Source of the DNA: Oscillospiraceae bacterium
GTDB taxonomy: Bacteria > Bacillota > Clostridia > Oscillospirales > Oscillospiraceae
Assembly (NCBI GenBank): GCA_017538965.1
Contig: JAFYHU010000080.1
Location: 1 to 64,000 of the forward strand
DNA: 64,000 nt
Direction of reading: 5' to 3'
Part shown: positions 43,004 to 52,438 of the stretch, piece after piece
Layout of the letters: each line of letters starts with the position of its first letter
Numbering within the stretch: position 1 is the first letter of the stretch
Translations under genes and position numbers: made by a program
The notes under the pieces: model-generated
What the model was told of the DNA's origin: nothing
The model's database searches: none
The model's input: the letters and a program-made list of their open reading frames with translations, nothing else

Positions 43004-46000
43004 ATGGACCACACTCCCTTCCTGACAATTTTTCCGGGCTGTGCAGATCTGCATGATCTGTGCGGCGGACTGAATAAGGCCTATATCACGGGCGCTCAGG
43101 TAGCCGAAGCGGAACGGACGCTGTCGGTCTTCGCCTGGTTTCCCGCCATGCCTTCACCGGTGGAAACGGCAGCCCTGACCGAGCGGATCCGGGCAGATTA
43201 CGATCTGCGCAGCGTCAGTCTGACAGCCGATTATCCCAGGCCGGTCTCTGCAGCCCCGGAAGGATCCGCCGGTTCTCCTTCTGCCGCTTCGCAGCAGCCC
43301 GCCGGCACGGTTCTCTACGGGCGTGCAATCCGGCAGACACCGGTCCCCATGAGCAGCCTCACGATGGAATCCGGACGCGTGACGGTCGAGGGCGACGTCT
43401 TTGCCGTCTCCAGCCGCACCCTGCAGAAGCGGGGCGGAGCGGTGCTGGCCTTCGATATGACCGACCGGACGAACAGCGTACGCGTTTCCCGCTATCTGCG
43501 CTCGGAGGATGACCAGAGCATTTTGGACAAGATTCATGAAGGCGATCATCTGACTGTGCAGGGAGAAATCAGCTATTCCAAATTTGACGACGACATGGTG
43601 CTTGACCCGCGCAGCATCATCAAGGGCCGAAAGACCGTGCGCCCGGACAACGCGCCCGAGAAGCGCGTAGAGCTGCATGTGCACACCCGTTTTTCCGCGC
43701 TTGACGCGCTGACCGAGCCTGAGGCACTCCTCGAACGGGCTGCCTACTGGGGGATGCCTGCCGTTGCGGTGACCGACCACGGAGTGGCCCAGGCTTTCCC
43801 GGACATGTGGAAGTACGGGAAAAAATACGGCGTCAAGGTCATCTACGGGATGGAAGCATACTTTCAGCCGGAGAACGAGATCTTCCACGGCCGCTCCGAT
43901 CTGCCGCCGGAGACGGAATTCGCGGCCTTCGATATTGAAACGACCGGCCTTAACGAAAGCACGGACCGCATGACCGAAATCGGCGCGGTGATCGTTGCGG
44001 ACGGAAAGATTCTGGACAGCTTTCAGACCTTTGTCAACCCGGGAATGCCGATCCCACAGGAGATCACGGACCTGACCGGCATTACCGATGACGACGTTGC
44101 TTCGGCACCCGGCGAAAAAGAAGCCCTGGAAGCCTTTCTGCGCTTTGCGGGAGACCGGCCGCTGGCAGCGCACAACGCCAAGTTTGACGTAGGATTCATG
44201 AAGGCGGCGGCCGCGCGGAACGGGCTGAATTTCGATCCCGAGTATTACGACACGCTCGCGGCTTCCCATAATCTGCTTCCCGATTTGAAGCGGTTTAAAC
44301 TCGATGCGGTTTCGAACTACCTGAAGCTGCCGAAGTTCAACCATCACCGCGCAAGCGACGATGCTGCGGTTGTTGCGAGGATCATGGAGAAGTTCATCCC
44401 CATGATGAAGGACCGCGGCGTCCGGGCGCTGAGCGACATCAACCGCCTCTGTACGGAAAGCACGCATACGGACAAGACCTATCACATGATCCTGCTGGTA
44501 CAGAACCGGAAGGGTCTGAAGAATCTGTACGAACTGATTTCGCAGTCCTATCTGAAATACTTTTACCGTACGCCGAACATTCCGCAGAGCCTGCTGGAAA
44601 AGCACCGCGAGGGACTGCTGGTCGGCTCGGCCTGCGGCATGGGCGAACTGTACGGCGCCGTCATGCGCGGCGAGAGCGATGAAGAACTCCGGGAAATCGC
44701 ATCCCTGTATGACTACCTTGAGATTCAGCCGCTCTGCAACAACGGTTTTCTGGTCGACGACGGCCGGGTGAGCGGGGAAGAGGTACTGCAGGACTTCAAC
44801 CGTACGATCCTGCGCATCGGAAGGGAACTGAACAAACCCGTCATTGCAGCCTCGGATGTGCACTTCCTCGATCCGGAGGACGAGCAGTACCGCCGCATCC
44901 TGCAGGCAGCCAAAAAGTTTTCGGATCCCGACCGGGACTGCCCGATCTACTTCCGCAATACGGAAGAGATGTTGGCGGAATTCCAATACCTGGGCGAGGA
45001 GACCGCCCGGGAGGTGGTCATCACCAATACCCGCGCCATTGCGGACCGGATCGAGGAGATAGAGCTCCTGCCGAAAGGCCTGTTTCCGCCAAAGATCGAG
45101 AACTCGGCCGAGGAACTGAAAGAACTGGTCTACGGCAGAATGCGCCGGGTGTACGGAGAAGTCCCTCCGCCGCTGGTACAGGAACGCGTCGACACCGAAC
45201 TGAACACGATTCTCGATCACAACTATGATGTGATCTACATGAGCGCGCAGAAACTGGTGCAGAATTCGCTCGACCACGGCTATCTGGTCGGAAGCCGGGG
45301 CAGCGTCGGTTCGTCCATGGTTGCGTGGATGAGCGGGATTACCGAAGTCAACTCGCTGCCGCCGCACTATGTCTGCCCGAAGTGCCAGTACTCGGAGTTT
45401 CCAACGATGAAACTCTGCTGGAATCCCCATGCCGGTGCCGGTCGGGAATCGGAGCTGTCCGCGTCGCTGTTCGACGGAGAAGCGCCCGCTTACGGCTGCG
45501 GCGCCGACATGCCGGAAAAAGCCTGCCCGATCTGCGGCACGGCCCTGCGGCGCGACGGTTTCGATATTCCGTTTGAGACCTTCCTGGGCTTCCCGGGCAA
45601 TGAAAAGACGCCCGATATTGACCTGAATTTCTCCGGGGAGTATCAGGCAAAGGCCCATAAATACACCGAGACGCTCTTCGGCTCGGACCACGTTTTCCGC
45701 GCCGGCACCATCGGCACGCTGGCCGAAAAAACCGCATACGGCTATGTCAAGAAATATCTCGAGGAACGGGGAATCAGCGCCACGCGCGCCGAAGAAAACC
45801 GGCTGGCCGCTGGCCTGGTCGGCATCAAGCGGACAACGGGCCAGCATCCCGGCGGCCTGGTCGTCATTCCGCAGGATAAGGACGTGACGGATTTCTGCCC
45901 GGTGCAGCACCCGGCGGACGACCCGAACTCCGATATCATCACGACCCATTTTGAATACCACTGCATGGAGGACAATCTCCTCAAGCTCGACGAGCTCGGA

Positions 46001-47071
46001 CACGATGATCCCACCATGATCCGCATGATGGAGGACATGACCGGCGTCAATGCACGGGAAATCTCCCTGTCCGACCCCGAAACCATGTCCATCTATACCA
46101 GCCCCAAAGCGCTCGGCCTGCCGGACGACGATCCCATCATCGGAAAGACCGGCACCATCGGCGTCCCCGAGTTCGGAACAGGCTTTACCCGGCAGATGCT
46201 GGTCGATACCCAGCCGAAGCTTTTCGATACCTTGGTGCGGCTTTCCGGCTTCTCCCACGGCACCGACGTATGGGCGGGGAACATTCACGATCTGATCGTG
46301 GACGGAACGGCAACGGTCGATGAGACCATCGGCTGCCGCGACGACATCATGATTTATCTGATCAGCCTGGGCATGGAGCCGTCGCTGGCATTCCAGACCA
46401 TGGAACAGGTTCGAAAAGGAAAGGTCAAGAGAAGCGGAAAGTTCCCGGGCGACGCGGAACAGCAGATGAAGGATCTGGGTGTTCCGGGCTGGTGGATCGA
46501 ATCGGCCAGAAAGATCGCCTATCTGTTTCCGAAAGCCCACGCGGTTGCCTACGTCATGATGGCCTTCCGGATCGCCTGGTTCAAGGTCCACGAGCCGCTG
46601 GCCTTCTATTCTGCCTACTTCTACCGCCGCAGCCAGAAGGGCGGTTTCGATATCGACATGATGAGCGGCGGAACCGAGAAGGTACGGCGGAAGATCAACG
46701 AGATGAAGCGCGCGAACACGCTGACGGCGAACGAGGAAGACCTGCTGGTAACCCTGGAGGCGGTCTACGAGTTCAATCTGCGCGGCTATCGTTTCGCAGC
46801 GGTTGATTTCCGGCGCTCCGACGCGACCCGCTTCCTCATCCTCGACGATTGCACGATTCTGCCTCCCTTTGTCTCGGTACCCGGGCTCGGAGAGACGGCA
46901 GCCCAGGATCTGGCGCACTGCCGGGAGAGCGGACGCGAGTTTGTCTCGATCGACGAAATCGGCTTTGCCTGCCCGAAGGTCTCCCAGACGCATCTGGAGA
47001 CGCTCAAGCGGATGGGCGCCTTTGGCGAACTGCCGGATTCTTCCCAGGTTTCTCTCTTTGACGATTGGTAA
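43004..47071 (+). CDS. polC: DNA polymerase III PolC (Gram-positive replicative polymerase)
   Basis: 1355 residues, slightly shorter than the usual ~1430 owing to a reduced N-terminal region. Order of domains: an OB fold (about 110-215), the PHP domain opened by VELHVHTRFSALDA (~222), an inserted 3'-5' exonuclease with FAAFDIETTGLNE (~306) and the HHRASDDAA motif, the rest of PHP, then the polymerase palm. The zinc finger near 790-850 (CPKCQYSEF, CPICGTAL) and the palm acidic motif DIDLNFSG are present. It ends with YGFNL-like RGYRF and the beta-clamp motif QVSLFDDW. Confidence 0.96.
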   Translation: MDHTPFLTIFPGCADLHDLCGGLNKAYITGAQVAEAERTLSVFAWFPAMPSPVETAALTERIRADYDLRSVSLTADYPRPVSAAPEGSAGSPSAASQQPAGTVLYGRAIRQTPVPMSSLTMESGRVTVEGDVFAVSSRTLQKRGGAVLAFDMTDRTNSVRVSRYLRSEDDQSILDKIHEGDHLTVQGEISYSKFDDDMVLDPRSIIKGRKTVRPDNAPEKRVELHVHTRFSALDALTEPEALLERAAYWGMPAVAVTDHGVAQAFPDMWKYGKKYGVKVIYGMEAYFQPENEIFHGRSDLPPETEFAAFDIETTGLNESTDRMTEIGAVIVADGKILDSFQTFVNPGMPIPQEITDLTGITDDDVASAPGEKEALEAFLRFAGDRPLAAHNAKFDVGFMKAAAARNGLNFDPEYYDTLAASHNLLPDLKRFKLDAVSNYLKLPKFNHHRASDDAAVVARIMEKFIPMMKDRGVRALSDINRLCTESTHTDKTYHMILLVQNRKGLKNLYELISQSYLKYFYRTPNIPQSLLEKHREGLLVGSACGMGELYGAVMRGESDEELREIASLYDYLEIQPLCNNGFLVDDGRVSGEEVLQDFNRTILRIGRELNKPVIAASDVHFLDPEDEQYRRILQAAKKFSDPDRDCPIYFRNTEEMLAEFQYLGEETAREVVITNTRAIADRIEEIELLPKGLFPPKIENSAEELKELVYGRMRRVYGEVPPPLVQERVDTELNTILDHNYDVIYMSAQKLVQNSLDHGYLVGSRGSVGSSMVAWMSGITEVNSLPPHYVCPKCQYSEFPTMKLCWNPHAGAGRESELSASLFDGEAPAYGCGADMPEKACPICGTALRRDGFDIPFETFLGFPGNEKTPDIDLNFSGEYQAKAHKYTETLFGSDHVFRAGTIGTLAEKTAYGYVKKYLEERGISATRAEENRLAAGLVGIKRTTGQHPGGLVVIPQDKDVTDFCPVQHPADDPNSDIITTHFEYHCMEDNLLKLDELGHDDPTMIRMMEDMTGVNAREISLSDPETMSIYTSPKALGLPDDDPIIGKTGTIGVPEFGTGFTRQMLVDTQPKLFDTLVRLSGFSHGTDVWAGNIHDLIVDGTATVDETIGCRDDIMIYLISLGMEPSLAFQTMEQVRKGKVKRSGKFPGDAEQQMKDLGVPGWWIESARKIAYLFPKAHAVAYVMMAFRIAWFKVHEPLAFYSAYFYRRSQKGGFDIDMMSGGTEKVRRKINEMKRANTLTANEEDLLVTLEAVYEFNLRGYRFAAVDFRRSDATRFLILDDCTILPPFVSVPGLGETAAQDLAHCRESGREFVSIDEIGFACPKVSQTHLETLKRMGAFGELPDSSQVSLFDDW

Positions 47072-47110
47072 TCCTTTACGAAATTTCATCTGCTTTTTTG
47101 TGCACACTGA

Positions 47111-47154
47111 CAGGTGCGGAAGCTGACGGACAGTTTCCGCACCCTGTTTTTTTA
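47111..47154 (+). terminator. Terminator of the pyrH-polC block
   Basis: GGTGCGGAA/TTCCGCACC hairpin followed by CTG and a seven-T run, 40 bases after polC. Confidence 0.88.
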
Positions 47155-47241
47155 CAGGGAAGGAAAAATTGTCTATACGGCCTCATTTGTTTTGCAACTT
47201 GCACGAAAAAACAGGATGATGCAGTTTGTCATGTGGTCATC

Positions 47242-47270
47242 TTGCATATTTTGTGCCGCTGTGTTAAAAT
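47242..47270 (+). promoter_or_regulatory. Promoter of the CooC-dehydratase operon
   Basis: TTGCAT (47242-47247), 17-base spacer, TAAAAT (47265-47270). It is followed by a ~145-base structured leader. Confidence 0.75.
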
Positions 47271-47276
47271 ACCAAC

Positions 47277-47421
47277 GATAATGAAGTAGTATGCTTTCTT
47301 ATCGTTTCCGGCTGTTTCACGGCCGGAAACAGGGGTTTGAAATCGGCATGCTTTCCTGCCGTTCCCGGTCGGAAACCGGCCGGAAAAAGACAGAGAAATA
47401 CCTGAAACAGGGGGGACGTTT
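47277..47421 (+). promoter_or_regulatory. Structured 5' leader of the CooC-dehydratase operon
   Basis: Contains a perfect GTTTCCGGC/GCCGGAAAC hairpin (47304-47330) and a second partly pairing set around 47362-47386 that repeats the TTCCGG/CCGGAA words, so alternative pairings are possible. No terminator T-run follows. The leader ends with GGGGGGAC before the ATG. It fits no riboswitch class I can recall; it holds no gene. Confidence 0.4.
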
Positions 47422-48186
47422 ATGGATAACAAAGCCAAGATCATTACGGTTGCCGGCAAGGGCGGCGTGGGCAAGACTTCGATCTGTGCGTCTGTCGTAC
47501 GGCTTCTTGTTGAGAAGTTTCCGGATAAGAAGATTCTTGCCATCGATGCGGATCCCGCGGTCGGCCTTTCCGTTGCTCTTGGCGTGGATGTGAAGCTGAC
47601 GCTGGACGATATTCGCATGAGTATCGTCGACAGTGTGGAAAACGGCGAAACCCGGGAAGCGCTCGAGCTCCTCAGCGAAGCCCGCTTCCGCATTTTTGAC
47701 GCTCTGGTTGAGATGCCCGGCTTTGCGTTTCTGGCCATCGGCCGGCCGGAGAGTTCGGGATGCTACTGCAAGGTGAATTCCTACCTGAAGGAAGTCATCG
47801 GCATGCTGGCCGGAAGCTTTGACTATGTCGTCATCGACGGCGAAGCCGGCATTGAACAGATACAGCGCCGCGTCATGGAAAAGGTCACGCACCTTCTGCT
47901 GATCACCGATCAGAGCAAGAAGGGCGGGCAGGTGATTGCCACCATCAAGAGCGTCGCAGATGAACTGATCGCCTATGACCGCATCGGCGTCATCATCAAT
48001 CGCGTGACGAATCCGGAACTGGTGGAACTGATTCAGCTTCCCGGCGTCGAAATCCTCGCGGCGATTCCTGCCGACTCTGCCTTTGCCGCGAATGACATCC
48101 GCGGCAGGAGCGTTTGGGAGCTGCCTGCGGATTCCCCCGTCCTGGCGGGGGTGCGGGAAGCGCTCCGGGAAATGGAAATCTTATAA
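47422..48186 (+). CDS. CooC-like P-loop ATPase (metal-cluster maturation type)
   Basis: 254 residues of the MinD/CooC ATPase family. The deviant Walker A GKGGVGKTSI (residue 9), the DADPAVGLSVALG switch region and GRPESSGCYCKVN with the CxC pair are diagnostic for CooC, which inserts nickel in carbon monoxide dehydrogenase through that CxC at the dimer interface. No CODH is in the window. It is the first gene of an operon with dehydratase-family subunits, their activator and an acetyl-CoA-synthase-like protein, so it probably matures a metal cluster there. Confidence 0.85.
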   Translation: MDNKAKIITVAGKGGVGKTSICASVVRLLVEKFPDKKILAIDADPAVGLSVALGVDVKLTLDDIRMSIVDSVENGETREALELLSEARFRIFDALVEMPGFAFLAIGRPESSGCYCKVNSYLKEVIGMLAGSFDYVVIDGEAGIEQIQRRVMEKVTHLLLITDQSKKGGQVIATIKSVADELIAYDRIGVIINRVTNPELVELIQLPGVEILAAIPADSAFAANDIRGRSVWELPADSPVLAGVREALREMEIL

Positions 48187-48202
48187 AGGAGAGGTGTAAC
48201 AT

Positions 48203-49399
48203 TTGAAAGATCTGAAGCATCTGATCTACTTTGAGAGCCTGCTTGAGAACGCGGACAACGAACTGATCGAGAAGAAAAAGAAAGACGGCGGGATCTGCCT
48301 GGGCTATACCTGCTTTCACATTCCGGAAGTTCTTCTGAACGTTGACAACTGCTTCTCAACGCGGCTCCGCGCACCGAACACGGGATCAATTGACATCGCG
48401 ACCTATTACATGTCCAACTACACCTGCGAATTTGCCCGCGCCCTGCTCGAACGCGCGATCGAGGGCGGGTACCGCTTCCTGGACGCGCTGATCGGCGTCG
48501 ATGCCTGCTCTATGATGAACCGTTCGATGGAGCATTTCGAGATCCTGCAGGTCAACGAAAACCCGAAATTCTTCGTGACGCACTGCGACATGCCCTTCAA
48601 GATCACCGACTACACGGTGGAGGGCTACCGCCGGCAGATGCGCGTGCGCGTCCTGGACCGTCTGACGGAGGTCTTCGGCGCCGACACCTCCGATGCCGCC
48701 CTCCGCAAGGCGGTAGAGGAGCACAACGAGGTATGCCGGATCATACAGGAGCTGAGCGCACTGCGGAAAAAGGCGAACCCGGTGATCACGGGCTACGAGT
48801 TCCACATTCTGAATCTGGTGACCTACGTCTGCCCGAAGAGCGAAATCCTCCCGTACCTGCAGGAGACGCTGGCGGAGGTGAAGAAGAGGAGGCCCGACCG
48901 GAAGAATCCCTACCGCGCGCGGGTGGCGATTGTGGGCTCCGAGATTGACGATCCGAGCCTGACGAAGCTGATCGAGGGCTGCGGGGCCCTGGTGGTTTCC
49001 GACCGGTACTGCTTCGGTTCCACCCCCGGGCGCGAGGTGATCGAGCTGAACGACGACGAAGACGTCCTGACGCAGATCTGCCGCCACTATATGGAGGTTT
49101 CGGAGTGCGCCCGCTACATCTCGGACGAGAAGGTGCTGCAGCGCCGGGAGACCGCCGACCGGCTGGCGAAGGAATTCGACGCCGAGGGCATCATCTACGA
49201 GCAGATGAAGTACTGCGATTACTGGGGCTTTGAACGCGCCCTCGTCAGCCACATCATGCACGACGAGTACGGCTGGCCGGTCCTCTCCATCGACAGGCTC
49301 TACAACAACGGAAACTCCGGGCAGCTCCGCACCCGTGTGCAGGCCTTCGTGGAATCGCTGGAAATCAAACGCATTCATAAAGAGGAGGGCAAAGCATAA
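48203..49399 (+). CDS. 2-hydroxyacyl-CoA dehydratase/double-cubane family subunit, short
   Basis: 398 residues. The N-terminal GICLGYTCFHIPEVLLN block carries the first cluster Cys, as in HgdA, BcrC or double-cubane proteins (DCCP). Further Cys lie at VDNCFSTRL, NYTCEFA and VDACSMMN, with a last set around residue 290. Members use electrons energised by an ATP-hydrolysing activator to drive hard reductions. Start TTG at 48203 follows GGAGAGGTG. The ATG of the next gene overlaps its stop. The substrate is unknown: no CoA-transferase or acyl-CoA dehydrogenase is adjacent. Confidence 0.82.
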   Translation: MKDLKHLIYFESLLENADNELIEKKKKDGGICLGYTCFHIPEVLLNVDNCFSTRLRAPNTGSIDIATYYMSNYTCEFARALLERAIEGGYRFLDALIGVDACSMMNRSMEHFEILQVNENPKFFVTHCDMPFKITDYTVEGYRRQMRVRVLDRLTEVFGADTSDAALRKAVEEHNEVCRIIQELSALRKKANPVITGYEFHILNLVTYVCPKSEILPYLQETLAEVKKRRPDRKNPYRARVAIVGSEIDDPSLTKLIEGCGALVVSDRYCFGSTPGREVIELNDDEDVLTQICRHYMEVSECARYISDEKVLQRRETADRLAKEFDAEGIIYEQMKYCDYWGFERALVSHIMHDEYGWPVLSIDRLYNNGNSGQLRTRVQAFVESLEIKRIHKEEGKA

Positions 49400-51186
49400 T
49401 GGCAAAAGTGCGATACCCCAATCCGAAATTCTTCCGGGCCAAAGACAACATCGACTGGAAAAAGCAGGGCAAAAACCTTGCGGAGGTCGCGGGCATCTTC
49501 GGCGAGCTGCTGAAGGAGACCGACTGGGAGCAGTACGGCAGAAACTGCCTCTCGGTCCTCCGCTCCGACGGCGAGCGCATCCGGGGCGAATTTGAGGACT
49601 TCATGGCCCTGGACGGAAAGGAGAAGTGGGACCGCGTCGTCAACGGCGAGCGCTCCCTCGGCCGTCTCTACCGCAAGGGCGCCATGTGCACGGTGCGCCG
49701 GGAGTGGCGCGGTGTCGTCGATACCGCTTACGACTTCTGGGAATGGGCCCGCATGTGGGGCATGCTGCTCATGACCTTCTCGAAGGACCTGGTCCCGGCC
49801 ATGAACAGCGCTCTGTGGTACCGCTGGATGATCTCCTATTTCTGCTGCCACGGCTTCATGGACAAGAACATCATGGGCCTGCGCGGCTCGAACCTGCGCA
49901 TGAGCCACGCGGCGACCTTCTCCATCTTCCGCTATGTCGCCGAGAACCTCGTGCTCCTCTCCAAGGCCGACCGCAAGAACGGCAACAGCGAAGAGCTCAA
50001 CAAAATGCTCTTCACCTTCGACGAGATGACCATGGGCCAGATCGCCGCCGGCTTCCCCGACCTGCTCGCGATCCCGCATCAGCTCCTGCCCATGTTCCTG
50101 GTCTCGGAGATCGACCAGCTGGTCTGCATCCCGTACATCGACGCGGTCGAGAGCTACGGCCTGCCCTCCGACACCTGCCCGGTCCCGTCCTCCGAATGCG
50201 GCGCCCTGGTCATCGACGCGCTGCCCGACATGGGCTCGCTCTTCATCTCGAGCTCCATGCCCTGCGACGGCTCGACCATGGCATCTTCCTACTTCGCCCG
50301 CCGTTTCCCGAACATCCCGGTCTTCCACCTCTGCTTCCCGGTCCGCTACGAGGATGAGGAGACCGTCCAGATGGGCACCGACGACATCAAGGCCTGCATC
50401 AAAGCCATCGAGGACGCCACCGGCGCGAAGTGGAACTGGGACCACTATTTCGAGTGCATGAAGCGCTTCAATGCCGAGACCGACCTCGAGCTCCAGAAGT
50501 GGGAGATCAACAAGTCGGCCCGCCCGCAGTTCATCGGCCCGAGCTACGAGCTCTTCCGCAAGTGGAACTACGAGATGGACGGCGGCATCGACCCCAGAGT
50601 CCTGCCCGAGATGGAGAAGATGAACAAGATGCTTCTCCGCGCCTACGAGAAGGGCGAGACCGCCTGGCCCGCTCGGAAGATGAAGTACCGCGCCCTGGTC
50701 TGGTCCTGCCCGGCCCACTACTATGCCAACTTCTCCAACTGGCTGGCCAACTGCTGGGGCGTTGACGTCCTGGTCGAGATGGAGTCGCTGAACTACACCA
50801 AGCATCTCGAGACCGAGGACAAGGAAGAGGCCCTGCGCGACCTGGCCCGCCTCTACGAGCGCATGGTCATGCGCCGCCACACCAACGGCGGCTACCAGAA
50901 CGTCGTGGACGAGTGCTGGCGCCAGTGCGAGGCCTGGGACGCGAAGCTCATTATCATGTACCAGAACGTCGCCTGCAAGAACATGGCGACCGTCCAGGGC
51001 CTGCTGGACGAGCAGGGCAGAGCGCGCGGCTACGACCTCATCTGGGTCGAGCACGACCTGATGGACCCCCGCACCGTCTCCCGCCGCACCATGCGCGACA
51101 AGGTCAACGAATACATGCGCACCGTCATGCGCGCCGAGCCCGTTGACCCCTCCCTGGTCGAATTCGAAGACGAGGTATGTATGTAG
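49399..51186 (+). CDS. 2-hydroxyacyl-CoA dehydratase/double-cubane family subunit, long
   Basis: 595 residues, some 150 longer than typical HgdB- or DCCP-type subunits; the extra part is a ~190-residue N-terminal helical region. Family motifs include DTCPVPSSECGAL, SSSMPCDGSTMAS (cluster Cys), WSCPAHYYAN and, near the end, MYQNVACKNM. It probably pairs with the 398-residue protein. Codon use from here to 53.2 kb is strikingly rich in C-ending codons, which suggests high expression and makes long meaningless frames on the other strand. Confidence 0.82.
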   Translation: MAKVRYPNPKFFRAKDNIDWKKQGKNLAEVAGIFGELLKETDWEQYGRNCLSVLRSDGERIRGEFEDFMALDGKEKWDRVVNGERSLGRLYRKGAMCTVRREWRGVVDTAYDFWEWARMWGMLLMTFSKDLVPAMNSALWYRWMISYFCCHGFMDKNIMGLRGSNLRMSHAATFSIFRYVAENLVLLSKADRKNGNSEELNKMLFTFDEMTMGQIAAGFPDLLAIPHQLLPMFLVSEIDQLVCIPYIDAVESYGLPSDTCPVPSSECGALVIDALPDMGSLFISSSMPCDGSTMASSYFARRFPNIPVFHLCFPVRYEDEETVQMGTDDIKACIKAIEDATGAKWNWDHYFECMKRFNAETDLELQKWEINKSARPQFIGPSYELFRKWNYEMDGGIDPRVLPEMEKMNKMLLRAYEKGETAWPARKMKYRALVWSCPAHYYANFSNWLANCWGVDVLVEMESLNYTKHLETEDKEEALRDLARLYERMVMRRHTNGGYQNVVDECWRQCEAWDAKLIIMYQNVACKNMATVQGLLDEQGRARGYDLIWVEHDLMDPRTVSRRTMRDKVNEYMRTVMRAEPVDPSLVEFEDEVCM

Positions 51187-51260
51187 CGTCCTCACAAGCT
51201 TCATATCCCTCGCTTCCCTCAGGCGTGAGGAAAGCTCGCTCATTCCGCTGCTCGTCCTTT

Positions 51261-51361
51261 TCCAATCAAACCCGCTCCGCTGGGCTTTGATTGGAGGCCT
51301 TCCCCTCTGGGGAAGGGGGACCGCTTGCGGTGGATGAGGTCCCCGCCCGCAGGCGGATCAA
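51261..51361. repeat. Hairpin and REP-like element A1 before the activator gene
   Basis: A TCCAATCAAA/TTTGATTGGA inverted repeat (51261-51295) runs into an element with CTTCCCC/GGGGAAG, then GGGGGACCGCTTGCGGTGGA and TGAGG, then CCGCCCGCAGGCGG. The same element is at 56691-56757. It occupies most of the 206 bases between the long subunit and the activator gene. Confidence 0.7.
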
Positions 51362-51392
51362 AAATAACAACAAACAAAAGGAGAAAATCACC

Positions 51393-52187
51393 ATGAAATA
51401 TTTCGGCGGCTGCGACGTAGGTTCCACCTACACGAAAGCGGTTATCCTCGATGAAGACGGCAAGATGATTGCCGATACCACCATCATGAGCAAGATCAAT
51501 TCCGAGCAATCTGCCATCGCCGCGATGGCCGACGTCTGCGCGAAGGCCGGCCTGAAGGACTCCAAGGAGCTCTCCTACCTGATCGGCACGGGCTACGGTC
51601 GCAACAAGGTCCCCTTCGCGGATGAGAACATCTCGGAGATCTCCTGCCACGCCATGGGCGTGCATGTCACCGACCCCAGCGTCAAGGCCATCATCGACAT
51701 CGGCGGCCAGGATGTCAAGGGAATCAGCGTGGACACGGACGGCACCGTGAAGAACTTCGCCATGAACGACAAGTGCTCCGCGGGCACGGGCCGCTTCTTC
51801 GAGGCGATGGCCCGCTCCTTTGAGATGAGCCTGCCCGAATTCTCCAAGCTCTCCCTGACCGCGAAGAACGTGATCCCCATCACGGCCCAGTGCACGGTGT
51901 TTGCCGAGTCCGAGGTCATCACCCTGGTCGGCGAAGGCAAGCCGACGGACGAGATTGCCGCCGGCATCGAGATGGCGGTTGCCAAGCGCTGCTTCGTCAT
52001 GGCAAAGAAGGCCGGTGCCACCGACAGCATCACCCTGACGGGCGGCTGCGCGAAGGACGACGGCCTGAAGGAGGCCATCGAGCACGTGCTGAAGCTGAAG
52101 GTCGTGAACCTGAAGACCGATCCCCAGCTGATGGGTGCCCTGGGTGCCGCCGAGTACGCCCGCCAGAAAGGCCTCGCGAAGAAGTAA
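51393..52187 (+). CDS. Dehydratase activator ATPase (HgdC/BcrAD type)
   Basis: 264 residues of the ASKHA fold. The phosphate loop reads GGCDVGSTYTKAVI, with a second DIGGQDVKG and a third TGGCAKDDG. The [4Fe-4S] ligands at the dimer interface are in NDKCSAGTGRFF and ITAQCTVFAESE. It binds ATP and injects one electron into the dehydratase-type partner. AAAGGAG precedes the ATG at 51393. The frame is open 34 codons upstream, but only this start has a ribosome site. Confidence 0.92.
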   Translation: MKYFGGCDVGSTYTKAVILDEDGKMIADTTIMSKINSEQSAIAAMADVCAKAGLKDSKELSYLIGTGYGRNKVPFADENISEISCHAMGVHVTDPSVKAIIDIGGQDVKGISVDTDGTVKNFAMNDKCSAGTGRFFEAMARSFEMSLPEFSKLSLTAKNVIPITAQCTVFAESEVITLVGEGKPTDEIAAGIEMAVAKRCFVMAKKAGATDSITLTGGCAKDDGLKEAIEHVLKLKVVNLKTDPQLMGALGAAEYARQKGLAKK

Positions 52188-52190
52188 AAC

Positions 52191-52254
52191 CTGACAGCGG
52201 GGACGGTTCTTGCTGTCTTCCGGAACGAAAGACAGAAAAACCGTCCCCCTGTCA
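52191..52254. repeat. REP-like palindrome B1
   Basis: An imperfect long inverted repeat around GACAGCGGGGACGGTTCTT with internal CTGTCTT/AAAGACAG pairing. A near-identical copy with perfect arms is at 56943-57010. Such GGGGACGGTT elements occur in many Firmicutes genomes, often with REP-associated Y1 transposases; none is in the window. Confidence 0.8.
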
Positions 52255-52277
52255 AGCCGTTAGAAAGGAGAAATAAC

Positions 52278-52433
52278 TTGAAATTCTTCAAAAAGCTTTC
52301 CAAAATCCTTTTCACGGTCGTCGCGGTGCTGTTCGTCGTCTATTTCTGGAACCTCGATCAGAAGGTCCTCGGCTGGGCCTACCAGCAGGTCAACCGCATG
52401 TTTGACCGCAAGAAGGTCGATCAGGTGTTCTGA
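52278..52433 (+). CDS. Single-membrane-span small protein of the dehydratase operon, 51 residues
   Basis: Starts with TTG at 52278, 6 bases behind AAGGAG. A basic start (MKFFKKLSK) leads into one membrane helix (ILFTVVAVLFVVYFW) and a basic, amphipathic tail (VNRMFDRKKVDQVF). It ends 5 bases before the CdhC-like gene and shares its C-rich codon bias, which supports a real gene. It could tether the enzyme complex to the membrane; that is inference. Confidence 0.65.
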   Translation: MKFFKKLSKILFTVVAVLFVVYFWNLDQKVLGWAYQQVNRMFDRKKVDQVF

Positions 52434-52438
52434 GCCCG

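Noticed and set aside
43154-47107. Very long open frame on the minus strand across polC
   Set aside because: It is a shadow of the high-GC3 polC gene: no ribosome site, low-complexity Arg/Gly/Val/Asp translation, no domain, while the plus frame codes for all PolC domains.
49375-51243. 622-codon open frame on the minus strand across the long dehydratase subunit
   Set aside because: Caused by C-ending codons of the real gene; the translation is rich in Val, Ala, Asp and His without motifs.
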